Positions 8,651 through 15,697 of a DNA stretch of 38,829 nt are shown here, piece by piece. Numbering within the stretch: the stretch's first letter is position 1; each line of letters begins with the position of its first letter. The stretch comes from Dokdonia sp. (GTDB lineage Bacteria > Bacteroidota > Bacteroidia > Flavobacteriales > Flavobacteriaceae). The stretch is from the NCBI GenBank assembly GCA_023299935.1, contig JALZVV010000099.1:1-38829 (forward strand). The letters are read 5' to 3'. The notes beneath the pieces are model-generated. The model ran no database searches. It was not told where the DNA came from and saw only the letters and a list, made by a program, of their open reading frames with translations. Made by a program: the position numbers and the translations under genes.

Positions 8651-8709
8651 ACTCTTGCTGTATGGAATATAGTAATATACGGCATGACATTCCCCATAAT
8701 GGAAACTAC

Positions 8710-9711
8710 ATGAAAATGAAAAAATATTATGTAATTCTTGCGCTAGTTGTTGCGCAATTTGCTTCGGCTCAAGAGGGTATACCTGTATTATTTGATTACC
8801 TACAAGATAATTTATACTTATTGCATCCATCCATGGCGGGTGCTTCGCAAACAACAAAATTGAGAGGGACAGCAAGAAGTCAATGGGCTGGATTAGAAAA
8901 TGCACCAGCATTGCAAACGGTTAGTATAAATAGCAGGATAGGCGAGAAAGTAGGCGTGGGAGGAATACTATTTAATGATAGTAACGGTTTTTTTTCTCAG
9001 CAAGGTGCGTATGCAACCTTTGCGTATCACCTTCTATTATCAAGGGGTTATGTAGAACTTAATCAATTGTCGTTTGGGCTTAGTCTTGGATTAATTCAAG
9101 GAAGTCTGGATGAAACTAATTTTGATCTTACAGATTTTGATCCTGTTATTGCGGGTATTGTGCAATCTGATTCTTATTTAAATATTGATTTTGGGGTATC
9201 ATATAACTTTCTCAATTTCTCATCACACTTCACGGTTAAGAATGCAATACCAGCAGAAAGAGATATTTTTAGTGCTAATTTTGAACCTAATAACCAACGT
9301 AGATATTTACTTTCATTAGGTCAGACCATATCACCTAATTTCTCAGATTGGAGTTTTGAACCTTCGATTTTATTCCAATTAACAGATGAGACTCAAGAGG
9401 CAACATTTGATATTAATGCAAAAGCATATTATAGCTTAGATTGGGGTAAAATATGGGGTGGATTGTCTTACAGAAGGAGTCTAGATGGTGCCGAATTTAC
9501 ACCTAACGGAGCAACTGTAGACATTCAAAAACTACAACAAATCACTCCATTTGTAGGAGGGAAGTATAATAAGTTCATATTTGGATATACGTATACGTAT
9601 CAGGCTAATTCTGTAGTTTTAGTAGATGCAGGTTTTCATCAGATTACTTTAGGTTATAATCTTGGAGATGATAAAGATCCTTATGATTGTAATTGTCCTG
9701 CCGTAAACTAA
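8710..9711 (+). CDS. PorP/SprF family type IX secretion system outer-membrane protein
   Basis: A 333-residue protein counted from ATG 8710. The start was chosen because MKMKKYYVILALVVAQFASA is a standard signal peptide that would otherwise be buried behind 16 extra residues from ATG 8662. The mature part has the PorP/SprF opening 'PVLFDYLQDNLYLLHPSMAGA' and 'LRGTARSQWAGLENAPALQ', followed by alternating short hydrophobic/aromatic strands of a beta-barrel. It ends with a Cys-containing tail (DPYDCNCPAVN). Members anchor to the outer membrane and support type IX secretion or attachment of secreted adhesins such as SprB. Many flavobacteria have several stand-alone paralogues, each usually next to its cargo gene; here no large CTD-bearing cargo gene is adjacent. 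Confidence 0.9.
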   Translation: MKMKKYYVILALVVAQFASAQEGIPVLFDYLQDNLYLLHPSMAGASQTTKLRGTARSQWAGLENAPALQTVSINSRIGEKVGVGGILFNDSNGFFSQQGAYATFAYHLLLSRGYVELNQLSFGLSLGLIQGSLDETNFDLTDFDPVIAGIVQSDSYLNIDFGVSYNFLNFSSHFTVKNAIPAERDIFSANFEPNNQRRYLLSLGQTISPNFSDWSFEPSILFQLTDETQEATFDINAKAYYSLDWGKIWGGLSYRRSLDGAEFTPNGATVDIQKLQQITPFVGGKYNKFIFGYTYTYQANSVVLVDAGFHQITLGYNLGDDKDPYDCNCPAVN

Positions 9712-9730
9712 TATTATTTTCTTATCATAT

Positions 9731-9764
9731 TAAAAAGCCCCATCGCTTGCGATGGGGCTTTTTA
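9731..9764. terminator. Strong bidirectional terminator after porP
   Basis: A 15-bp stem (TAAAAAGCCCCATCG at 9731-9745, CGATGGGGCTTTTTA at 9750-9764) with loop CTTG. T-runs lie on both sides, so it can end transcription from the plus strand and from the convergent VWA gene. It starts 19 bp after the porP stop codon. Confidence 0.92.
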
Positions 9765-9901
9765 ATTTTAACTAAACTTATTGTAAGAGTATAGGTTCAA
9801 ATAATAGGTAACAACGATTTCTAGGCTAATGGATATTCCGGATAGATTTTAGCTATGGGTGTCATAAAGAATTTAGTGAATATCTGTAGGAGTACATTGT
9901 A

Positions 9902-11059
9902 TTACTCCCAAGTATATTCTTTTTTTGTGGCTTGCTTCTTAATTGCGTCAAGCATTGCGTTACGTAACTCATTATCACTAGCTTTTTCTTTTGTGGCCAC
10001 ATAGTCAAGGCGCTTTTTATTAAGGGTAGCTATCTCTTTTTGTATTTGTTCGCGTTCTTGGCGTTTTGTTGCTACATATTGTTCGATTTCTTTAGTGGAT
10101 TTACCCTGTAATTCTTTTGGGAGAGAGGCTTGAGCGACATCTTCTAGATTCAGATTTTCTTCTTCAACTGCATCTACAAGATCCCAACTGCTGTTTTTGT
10201 AAAAGTGAGAACTCTTGCTCACAGCTCTTTTTACTGCATTTGCTTGACCGTATTGAGATGCATTATTATCCTGTTCTGTCTGCATAGCAGCTTTTGCTTT
10301 ACCTTGAATACCATAACGTACATAGGTCGCATTGAGTGCTCTATTCTTTTCTAAAATATGATCATCATAGGGAGAAGGAATGTGCACTGTTTGCTTGTCG
10401 TGATTGATGGCAATATAATCTCCTTGGGTAAGTCTAGCACCGTCTTTCCAATAGGTATTTGTACCTTGATTGTATTCACCACAGAAAATAGTATTTATGG
10501 TCACGTCCTTTGCGCAAGCATTACTGGCAGCATTTTTATAATCTACAGGACCTTGATTAAAAGCTTCGTTGCCAGCTATAAAAATAAGATTAAGATCATG
10601 TGCTCTTTCGCCCCAATTTAACTGGTTTAATGAGGTTTGTATTACCTGACCACAATATTCATTTCCACCATTTGTTGTAAGAGCAAACAACTGTCCGGAA
10701 ATTTCATCTAAGTCATTTGTAAAAGGGCTAACCTGTCGTATAAAACCTTCACGGGCATTCAATCTATCATTCCCATATTCATAGAGTGCGATTTGAAGGC
10801 TAGGTTGGACATCATTACCATACTTTGCATAAGACAACTCATTTACGAGTTCCCAAAGCTGTGCTTTTGCCTGGTCGATAAGGCCATCCATACTATTTGA
10901 GGTGTCTAAGAGGATGGCAACTTTTATAACATTGTTATCTGGATCTGAGTCCGCTTTCGCGAAAGCGTGTGCGTTAGAATCCATTGTAGTTTCATAATTT
11001 GTTGCGCCTAATACTGCGGTAGTGAATAGTGTTGTGATTGCGATTGCGATTGTTTTCAT
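9902..11059 (-). CDS. Secreted von Willebrand factor A (VWA) domain protein
   Basis: A 385-residue protein with signal peptide MKTIAIAITTLFTTAVLGA. The VWA domain begins at about residue 45 (VIKVAILLDTSNSMDG) with a MIDAS metal site D52-x-S54-x-S56. Conserved later parts include the TTNGGNEYCG and LIFIAGNEAFNQGP segments. The C-terminal 90 residues are charged and helical, possibly coiled coil (EIEQYVATKRQEREQIQKEI). No membrane anchor follows the domain, so it is probably periplasmic or released. VWA domains bind proteins or matrix through a divalent metal; the partner here is unknown. The palindrome at 10953-10966 encodes AFAKA (residues 32-36) in the linker between signal peptide and domain. 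The gene is divergent from the sensor kinase, with an array of 21-bp-phased repeats between them. Confidence 0.85.
   Translation of the reverse strand: MKTIAIAITTLFTTAVLGATNYETTMDSNAHAFAKADSDPDNNVIKVAILLDTSNSMDGLIDQAKAQLWELVNELSYAKYGNDVQPSLQIALYEYGNDRLNAREGFIRQVSPFTNDLDEISGQLFALTTNGGNEYCGQVIQTSLNQLNWGERAHDLNLIFIAGNEAFNQGPVDYKNAASNACAKDVTINTIFCGEYNQGTNTYWKDGARLTQGDYIAINHDKQTVHIPSPYDDHILEKNRALNATYVRYGIQGKAKAAMQTEQDNNASQYGQANAVKRAVSKSSHFYKNSSWDLVDAVEEENLNLEDVAQASLPKELQGKSTKEIEQYVATKRQEREQIQKEIATLNKKRLDYVATKEKASDNELRNAMLDAIKKQATKKEYTWE
10953..10966. repeat. GCTTTCGCGAAAGC palindrome, exact copy inside a CDS
   Basis: Perfect palindrome, 16 bp with the flanking C/G at 10952 and 10967. Encodes AFAKA in the linker of the VWA protein, a place where an insert should be tolerated. 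Confidence 0.9.
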
Positions 11060-11120
11060 AATATTTAAGTTTGATGAATTTTAAGTAAAAGTATTCCGAA
11101 ACGTGAGGTGTAGAAATATG

Positions 11121-11213
11121 GAATGAGGGAATGCTACATTTTAATGAGTAAAGTGTGCTTTGTAATGAGTAGTGCTATCTTTTTTGTGAGTAAAAAGGTC
11201 TATTTTAAGAGGG
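11121..11213 (+). promoter_or_regulatory. Array of 9-bp direct repeats at exact 21-bp steps, candidate LytTR regulator sites
   Basis: Five related 9-mers start at 11121 (GAATGAGGG), 11142 (TAATGAGTA), 11163 (TAATGAGTA), 11184 (TTGTGAGTA) and 11205 (TTAAGAGGG). Each step is exactly 21 bp, two helical turns, so all copies face the same side of the DNA. GAG at unit positions 5-7 and C at position 17 are the same in all five. LytTR-family regulators are known to bind pairs of 9-bp direct repeats separated by about 12 bp, which is this geometry, and the operon that follows encodes a LytTR regulator. The array ends 40 bp before the kinase -7 box and lies 62-154 bp upstream of the divergent VWA gene start. 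A sixth, weaker TGAGG at 11104 is out of step by one base. Confidence 0.65.
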
Positions 11214-11252
11214 ATTACATCCTACTCAATTTTTTTGCTGCAATTTTTGCAG

Positions 11253-11260
11253 TAAGTTTG
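11253..11260 (+). promoter_or_regulatory. -7 promoter box for the sensor kinase, giving an almost leaderless transcript
   Basis: TAAGTTTG matches TAnnTTTG. The last base is only 6 nt before ATG 11267, so the expected transcription start falls on or within 3 nt of the start codon. A TTTG at 11234-11237 is upstream, but at 15 bp rather than the usual ~19 bp. Confidence 0.5.
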
Positions 11261-11266
11261 GCCTAG

Positions 11267-13480
11267 ATGAAAAAATGTACATACATATATATTCTGTTAA
11301 TAATTGGATTGAGTTTAGCATTCCAATTACCTGCTCTTGCCCAGGAAAAGAATACATATCTAAAACGTTCTGAAACTCCACTTCTCACGATTAAAGGGAG
11401 TGTTCTAGATGTCCAAACCATGAGTCCTATATCTAAAGTTAATGTAGAGGTTAAAGGAGGAGATTATACCGCTACAAATGGAAGTGGTGATTTTACAATA
11501 AGAGCTAGAGTAGGAGATGAGCTTGTTATTAGAAATGCGGGTTTTGAAACAGTGTATTATACGATAACAGATACTGAACGTATACGCATTGAAGTGCATC
11601 CAGAAGCTTTAGAACTAGATGTAGAAGAGACTGTTTTAGATGATTTTGAACAAAGACAATTAAGCTTTGAAGATAATCTTGAATTAGGAAGGGTAAATTA
11701 TAAGAAGGACGCCGCTCAAGGATTGGATTACGTTGCCAATGCACTTGGAGATAAAACGATTTCTTCTCAGCAACGGGCAGAGGCCTTTGCTTTACTCGCA
11801 GAGATTTATTCGTATTGGAAGCAATATGATCTAGCAGTTACAAATTATAGATTAAGTCTTAGAGAATTTAGCTCATTAGACAGACAGATAGCGCTGGCAA
11901 AAACCTATCATCTCAACAAGAACTATCAGGAGAGTATTGAATTGTCAAGTACGATTTTTAAATCTAGACTACGATCTCCTATCAAAATGGAGGTACAAGA
12001 AAATCTAGGTGATAGTTATACGGCAACAGGTGATATAGCTAATGCTGAGAAGGTGTATCAAGCCTTGCTGGGTGAAGCTAAATCTCGAAATGATAGAACT
12101 ACTTCAACCAGAATTACAACAAAGTTGGCTAATTTATTTGCTAACTCTGGAGCGCAACAAAAAGCAAAATCTCTTTATGATGATGCTTTGGAAATATCTA
12201 ATCAAGAAGTTTCTGCAAATTCGGCTAAGGTAAAAGTTCAGGCAGCAGATTATTATAATAAAACTAAATCTTATGATGAAGAGATAGCATTGCGAAAAGA
12301 AGTTTTAAATAGTCTCAATGAAGCGGTTTTAGATTCTTTATCTAATGAAGAGCCGATCACTTCTCAAAAACAAAACTATAAGATTGCAAGTGCCTATGTC
12401 TCTAAAAAAGAGCTAGATGAAGCAATCCCCTTTTTTGAAAAGAGTATTGCAGAAGCAGCAGAAAGAGAGGATTTGATCGTCGAGAAAGACGCTACTAGAA
12501 GACTTTCGGAAGTTTTTAGGGATAAAGGAGATTTTGAATTAGCCATCGCTAGTCTTGAACGTTATCAGGAACTTGTAGATGAGAATTATATTCAAAAAGA
12601 ACAAGAATTAGCACAAGCAAGACGTTTTGGAAAAGAACTTGCCGAAAAGCAAAACCGTATTGCTAGTCTTGAGAAAGATAGAGCCCTCAATGAAAGTAGA
12701 TATCAACTGGCATTTAGGGATCAAGAATTAACAGACGGAAGAAACCTGCGTCAGAACATAATTATTGGGGCCTTAGCTTTGATTACCATAATGCTTTTGT
12801 TAACCGCTTTTGCTATGTATAGGAGCTCAAAGCAGCAAAAATATGCTAATAATCTGCTTGCTTTGAAGGGGCTTCGTTCTCAAATGAATCCTCACTTTAT
12901 TTTCAATGCCTTAAATTCTGTTAATAGCTTTATTGCCTCAAATGATGAACGAACTGCTAATAAGTATTTATCTGACTTTTCGATTTTAATGCGATCAGTT
13001 TTGGAGAATAGTGAAGAAGACTTTATTCCCTTATCTAAGGAGATTGAGCTTATCGAAAAATACGTTATGCTAGAACATTTTAGATTTAAAGACAAGTTTG
13101 AATATAGCTTGGAGATTGACCCAGATCTAGATGTTGAAGCCTTTGAGATTCCGCCTATGTTATTGCAGCCTTATGTGGAGAATGCTGTATGGCATGGCAT
13201 GCGTTATAAAGAAGAGAAAGGGTCGCTTAAGATAGAGTTCACACAAAAGGATACTGACACGGCAATAATTACGGTTACAGATGATGGAGTTGGGAGAACA
13301 AGAAGTAAGGAGCTAAAAACAGATAATCAAAAGAAACAAAAAAGTAAGGGTATGAGTAATATCAAAAAACGTATATCCATACTTAATGAGATGTATGGAG
13401 ATAGGGTAGATGTTGCGATTTCTGATGTATATACTACTGGAGAGGGGACTAAAGTTTCACTTACCATAAAAAAGGACTAA
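11267..13480 (+). CDS. TPR-containing LytS-type sensor histidine kinase
   Basis: A 737-residue sensor. The order is: signal peptide (MKKCTYIYILLIIGLSLAFQ...), a carboxypeptidase-regulatory-like Ig domain (about 40-110; LTIKGSVLDVQTMSPISKVNV), TPR repeats (about 140-440), a coiled coil, one membrane helix (about 497-519) and a cytoplasmic kinase of the LytS/YehU class (His_kinase, PF06580). The phospho-acceptor is His543 in SQMNPHFIFNALNS. The ATP-binding part shows LLQPYVENAVWHGM and DDGVGRTRSKELK. The sensing region is thus placed in the periplasm. The regulator gene starts one base after its stop. This architecture is common in Bacteroidota; the ligand is unknown. Signal peptide position supports ATG 11267 despite the lack of a leader. 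Confidence 0.93.
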   Translation: MKKCTYIYILLIIGLSLAFQLPALAQEKNTYLKRSETPLLTIKGSVLDVQTMSPISKVNVEVKGGDYTATNGSGDFTIRARVGDELVIRNAGFETVYYTITDTERIRIEVHPEALELDVEETVLDDFEQRQLSFEDNLELGRVNYKKDAAQGLDYVANALGDKTISSQQRAEAFALLAEIYSYWKQYDLAVTNYRLSLREFSSLDRQIALAKTYHLNKNYQESIELSSTIFKSRLRSPIKMEVQENLGDSYTATGDIANAEKVYQALLGEAKSRNDRTTSTRITTKLANLFANSGAQQKAKSLYDDALEISNQEVSANSAKVKVQAADYYNKTKSYDEEIALRKEVLNSLNEAVLDSLSNEEPITSQKQNYKIASAYVSKKELDEAIPFFEKSIAEAAEREDLIVEKDATRRLSEVFRDKGDFELAIASLERYQELVDENYIQKEQELAQARRFGKELAEKQNRIASLEKDRALNESRYQLAFRDQELTDGRNLRQNIIIGALALITIMLLLTAFAMYRSSKQQKYANNLLALKGLRSQMNPHFIFNALNSVNSFIASNDERTANKYLSDFSILMRSVLENSEEDFIPLSKEIELIEKYVMLEHFRFKDKFEYSLEIDPDLDVEAFEIPPMLLQPYVENAVWHGMRYKEEKGSLKIEFTQKDTDTAIITVTDDGVGRTRSKELKTDNQKKQKSKGMSNIKKRISILNEMYGDRVDVAISDVYTTGEGTKVSLTIKKD

Positions 13481-13481
13481 A

Positions 13482-14219
13482 ATGAATACATTAAAAACCA
13501 TTATTGTAGAAGATGAGAAAACGAGTAGAGATACATTACATAATTATCTTAAAAAATACTGTCCTCAAGTAGAACTTGTGGGCGAAGCAGAGAACATCGC
13601 TCAAGGTCTTGAATTGATCAGAAATCATAAGCTAGATCTTGTCTTCTTAGATGTAGAAATGCCACACGGGAATGCTTTTGATTTACTAGAGCAAGTAGGT
13701 GATCGTTCCTTTGAAACTGTTTTTGTTACTGCTTACAATCAATATGCCATAGAGGCCTTAAATACCCACGCTTCCTATTATATATTAAAACCTGTGTCTA
13801 TTGATGAGCTAATCAAAGCGGTGGATTATGTTGCCGCAATAAAGAAAAAAGAGATAGCTCTTGAAAATAAAGTGCTCACTACTAATACTGCTCAAAAACA
13901 AGGTAAAATTACGCTGCCAGTACAAGATGGATTTGAGGTTATTGCCGCAGAAGATATTCTCTATTGCCAGGCAGATGATAATTATACTCAAATCTTCCTG
14001 AAAGAAGGCAAGAAAAAATTAATTAGTAAGACGCTTAAGTATTTTGAAGAGGCCTTAACCGATTTTGGCTTTGCTAGAGTACATAAATCTTACCTAGTTA
14101 ATGTAGATCAAATTACTGGGTATAAAAAAGGTAAAGGAGGTTCTGTAGTCTTGAGCAATGGAAAAGAAGTAATGGTTTCTGCTAGCCAAAAGGCTAATTT
14201 ACTTGCGCATTTTAAATAG
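13482..14219 (+). CDS. LytTR family response regulator
   Basis: A 245-residue protein with an N-terminal receiver domain (1-125) and a C-terminal LytTR DNA-binding domain (about 145-244). Receiver landmarks are the acidic pair in IIVEDEKTS, the phospho-acceptor Asp57 in LVFLDVEMP, the Thr in VFVTAYNQYA, and the YILKP lysine. The LytTR part shows 'ILYCQADDNYTQIFL' and 'FARVHKSYLVNVDQI', both typical. One base separates it from the kinase gene, so they form a cognate pair. LytTR proteins usually bind two 9-bp direct repeats spaced 12-13 bp, which fits the array at 11121-11213 and suggests autoregulation. Its stop codon directly abuts the murI stop codon on the other strand; no terminator is visible between them. 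Confidence 0.95.
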   Translation: MNTLKTIIVEDEKTSRDTLHNYLKKYCPQVELVGEAENIAQGLELIRNHKLDLVFLDVEMPHGNAFDLLEQVGDRSFETVFVTAYNQYAIEALNTHASYYILKPVSIDELIKAVDYVAAIKKKEIALENKVLTTNTAQKQGKITLPVQDGFEVIAAEDILYCQADDNYTQIFLKEGKKKLISKTLKYFEEALTDFGFARVHKSYLVNVDQITGYKKGKGGSVVLSNGKEVMVSASQKANLLAHFK

Positions 14220-15032
14220 TTAAAAAGCTTCTCTTTTAATCTGCATTTTTAAATTCTTACTGTTTTTGCTTTCGCCAAAGTTTTCAATAAAATAAGTAAG
14301 CACATCAAGTTCTCCGTTAGTAAGTAACAAGTGTTTTGGGTTGTGTGCATTTGTTTCTATTAAATCAAGAGATTTAAGCACGTGTTGCGTTTGTTTTGCC
14401 ACCGCTTCTCCAGAGTCAATAATTTGTATATGAGCAGGTAGCAATCCTCTCATTAAAGGGATGAGATAAGGATAATGACTACATCCTAAAACCAGATAGT
14501 CTATACGAGCATCTACCATAGGGGCTAAATATTTTTTTAATAGATATACTAATTCAGGGTTTTCTAAATCTCCTTTTTCTATGAGGGGCACAAGGCCTTC
14601 TCCCATGATTTCCACGACTGCTATGTCTTGTGTATATCTTGCTGCGGTATCATTAAAAAGTTTGCTATTTAAGGTGCCTTTTGTGGCAAGGATGCCTACG
14701 CTTTTATGTTTGGATTGCAGAGCAGCGGGTTTTATGGCCGGTTCAATGCCAATAAAAGGAATAGGGTAAGTTGCTCTTAAGTAATCTATGGCGTTAGTAG
14801 TAGCTGTATTGCAGGCAACAACAATAATTTTAGCTCCCAACGCAATAAGCTTTTCCGTATTTTTTATGCATAGTTCAAGGATTTGCTTCTCATTTTTGTT
14901 ACCGTAAGGTGCATTAGTACTATCTGCAAGATAAATTGTAGATTCTTTAGGCAGTAAGGTCACAATCTCCTTCCATATAGAGGTTCCGCCTACACCACTG
15001 TCAAATACTCCTATAGATTGTTGTGATTGCAT
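14220..15032 (-). CDS. murI: Glutamate racemase
   Basis: A 270-residue protein of normal racemase length. It starts with the family signature IGVFDSGVGGTS. The two catalytic cysteines are visible, Cys74 in VVACNTATT and Cys184 in LVLGCSHYP. It makes D-glutamate for peptidoglycan precursors in the cytoplasm. It is the last gene in the minus-strand envelope block, but a terminator-like hairpin lies only 13 nt before its start codon, so its expression from the upstream ompH transcript may be reduced. A two-mismatch relative of the window palindrome (14268-14281) encodes GESK near the C-terminus. Confidence 0.96.
   Translation of the reverse strand: MQSQQSIGVFDSGVGGTSIWKEIVTLLPKESTIYLADSTNAPYGNKNEKQILELCIKNTEKLIALGAKIIVVACNTATTNAIDYLRATYPIPFIGIEPAIKPAALQSKHKSVGILATKGTLNSKLFNDTAARYTQDIAVVEIMGEGLVPLIEKGDLENPELVYLLKKYLAPMVDARIDYLVLGCSHYPYLIPLMRGLLPAHIQIIDSGEAVAKQTQHVLKSLDLIETNAHNPKHLLLTNGELDVLTYFIENFGESKNSKNLKMQIKREAF
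14268..14281. repeat. Degenerate GCTTTCGCGAAAGC palindrome inside murI
   Basis: GCTTTCGCCAAAGT differs from the exact element at two positions. It lies in the non-conserved C-terminal tail of murI. Possibly a decayed copy; chance cannot be excluded for this one alone. Confidence 0.4.
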
Positions 15033-15045
15033 ATTCTGCTAAAAT

Positions 15046-15078
15046 AAAAAACTGCCCTCATTATGAAGGCAGTTTTTT
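15046..15078 (-). terminator. Terminator-like hairpin between ompH and murI
   Basis: Eleven-bp stem, AAAAAACTGCC (15046-15056) and GGCAGTTTTTT (15068-15078), 11-nt loop. On the minus strand it ends in GGCAGTTTTTTATTTT. It follows the ompH stop codon by about 60 nt, and its T-tract ends 13 nt before the murI ATG. It therefore looks like a terminator or attenuator inside the gene string. Confidence 0.75.
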
Positions 15079-15098
15079 ATATTGTTTAATGTTATTCT

Positions 15099-15123
15099 TC
15101 CCGATAATTGTCGGGACAAGTTT
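15099..15123 (-). repeat. Composite inverted repeat, copy 2 (TCCCGA hairpin half)
   Basis: TCCCGATAATTGTCGGGA (15099-15116) is an 18-bp near-perfect inverted repeat followed by CAAGTTT. Read on the minus strand, AAACTTGTCCCGA matches copy 1 at 358-370. It sits just upstream of the ompH-murI terminator. Confidence 0.6.
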
Positions 15124-15141
15124 CTGAATAAGGAGTAAAAT

Positions 15142-15657
15142 TTATATCCCTAAATCTGCTTTTACATCATTCATTAGATCATATCCATCAGCCATAATTA
15201 CTCCACCAGCACCTGGCGTAGAATCTAATACAAATTGGAATCCTTTTGTTCTTGCCACTTTTTGAATAGCTACACGAGCTTGCTCAAGCAAAGGTGCTAA
15301 AAGGTCTTGCTCTTTAGTCTGAAGATCTTTTAACGCATTTTGACGGTACTCTACGATGTTCTGGTTAGTTTCCTGAACTTCTTTCTGACGTCTAAGATTT
15401 TCTTCGTCTGTTTGAGTCTCTACTTCACGTCCATAACGTTCCATTGTCTTTTGCAACTCTGTTCCCATTTCATTAATCTGACTATCATATGAACGTTGTA
15501 ATTTCTCAAGATCTCCAAGAGCTGCTTTGTAGCTAGGCATAGCTTCTACTAGTTCTTGTGTATTAATATGGGCTACTTTAGAATCCTGTGCTTGAACTGC
15601 ACTTGTCATTCCTACTACTAATGCAACTGCTACTAATACTTTTTTAATCTGTTTCAT
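15142..15657 (-). CDS. OmpH/Skp family periplasmic chaperone (shorter paralogue)
   Basis: A 171-residue protein, close to E. coli Skp in length. Signal peptide MKQIKKVLVAVALVVGMTSA, cut before QDSKVAHIN. The mature start KVAHINTQELVEAMPSYKAA is the OmpH hallmark strand. A long charged coiled coil follows (about 45-125), forming the tentacles, and the C-terminal strand 'QFVLDSTPGAGGVIMADG' closes the small beta core. Skp trimers hold unfolded outer-membrane proteins on their way to the BAM complex. It lies 40 bp downstream of a longer OmpH paralogue and two genes below bamA, which agrees with that role. Confidence 0.93.
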   Translation of the reverse strand: MKQIKKVLVAVALVVGMTSAVQAQDSKVAHINTQELVEAMPSYKAALGDLEKLQRSYDSQINEMGTELQKTMERYGREVETQTDEENLRRQKEVQETNQNIVEYRQNALKDLQTKEQDLLAPLLEQARVAIQKVARTKGFQFVLDSTPGAGGVIMADGYDLMNDVKADLGI

Positions 15658-15697
15658 TGTAATTTAATTTATTAAGTTAAGTGTTATAAAATTTTAA

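Larger units (their letters stand above)
8392..8709. other. 318-bp divergent intergenic region between nfu and porP
   Basis: Holds two -7 boxes, one for each flanking gene (8404-8411 minus, 8643-8650 plus), and an exact GCTTTCGCGAAAGC palindrome at 8513-8526. No small ORF with family resemblance was recognised; the open frame 8612-8911 on the minus strand is mostly antisense to porP. Nothing else is evident. Confidence 0.6.

Noticed and set aside
8612-8911. Minus-strand 99-codon frame in the nfu/porP region
   Set aside because: Mostly antisense to the porP signal peptide and N-terminus; the protein looks random.
11121-11213. CRISPR array
   Set aside because: Units are only 9 bp with 12-bp spacers and no Cas genes; the pattern suits a regulator array, not CRISPR.
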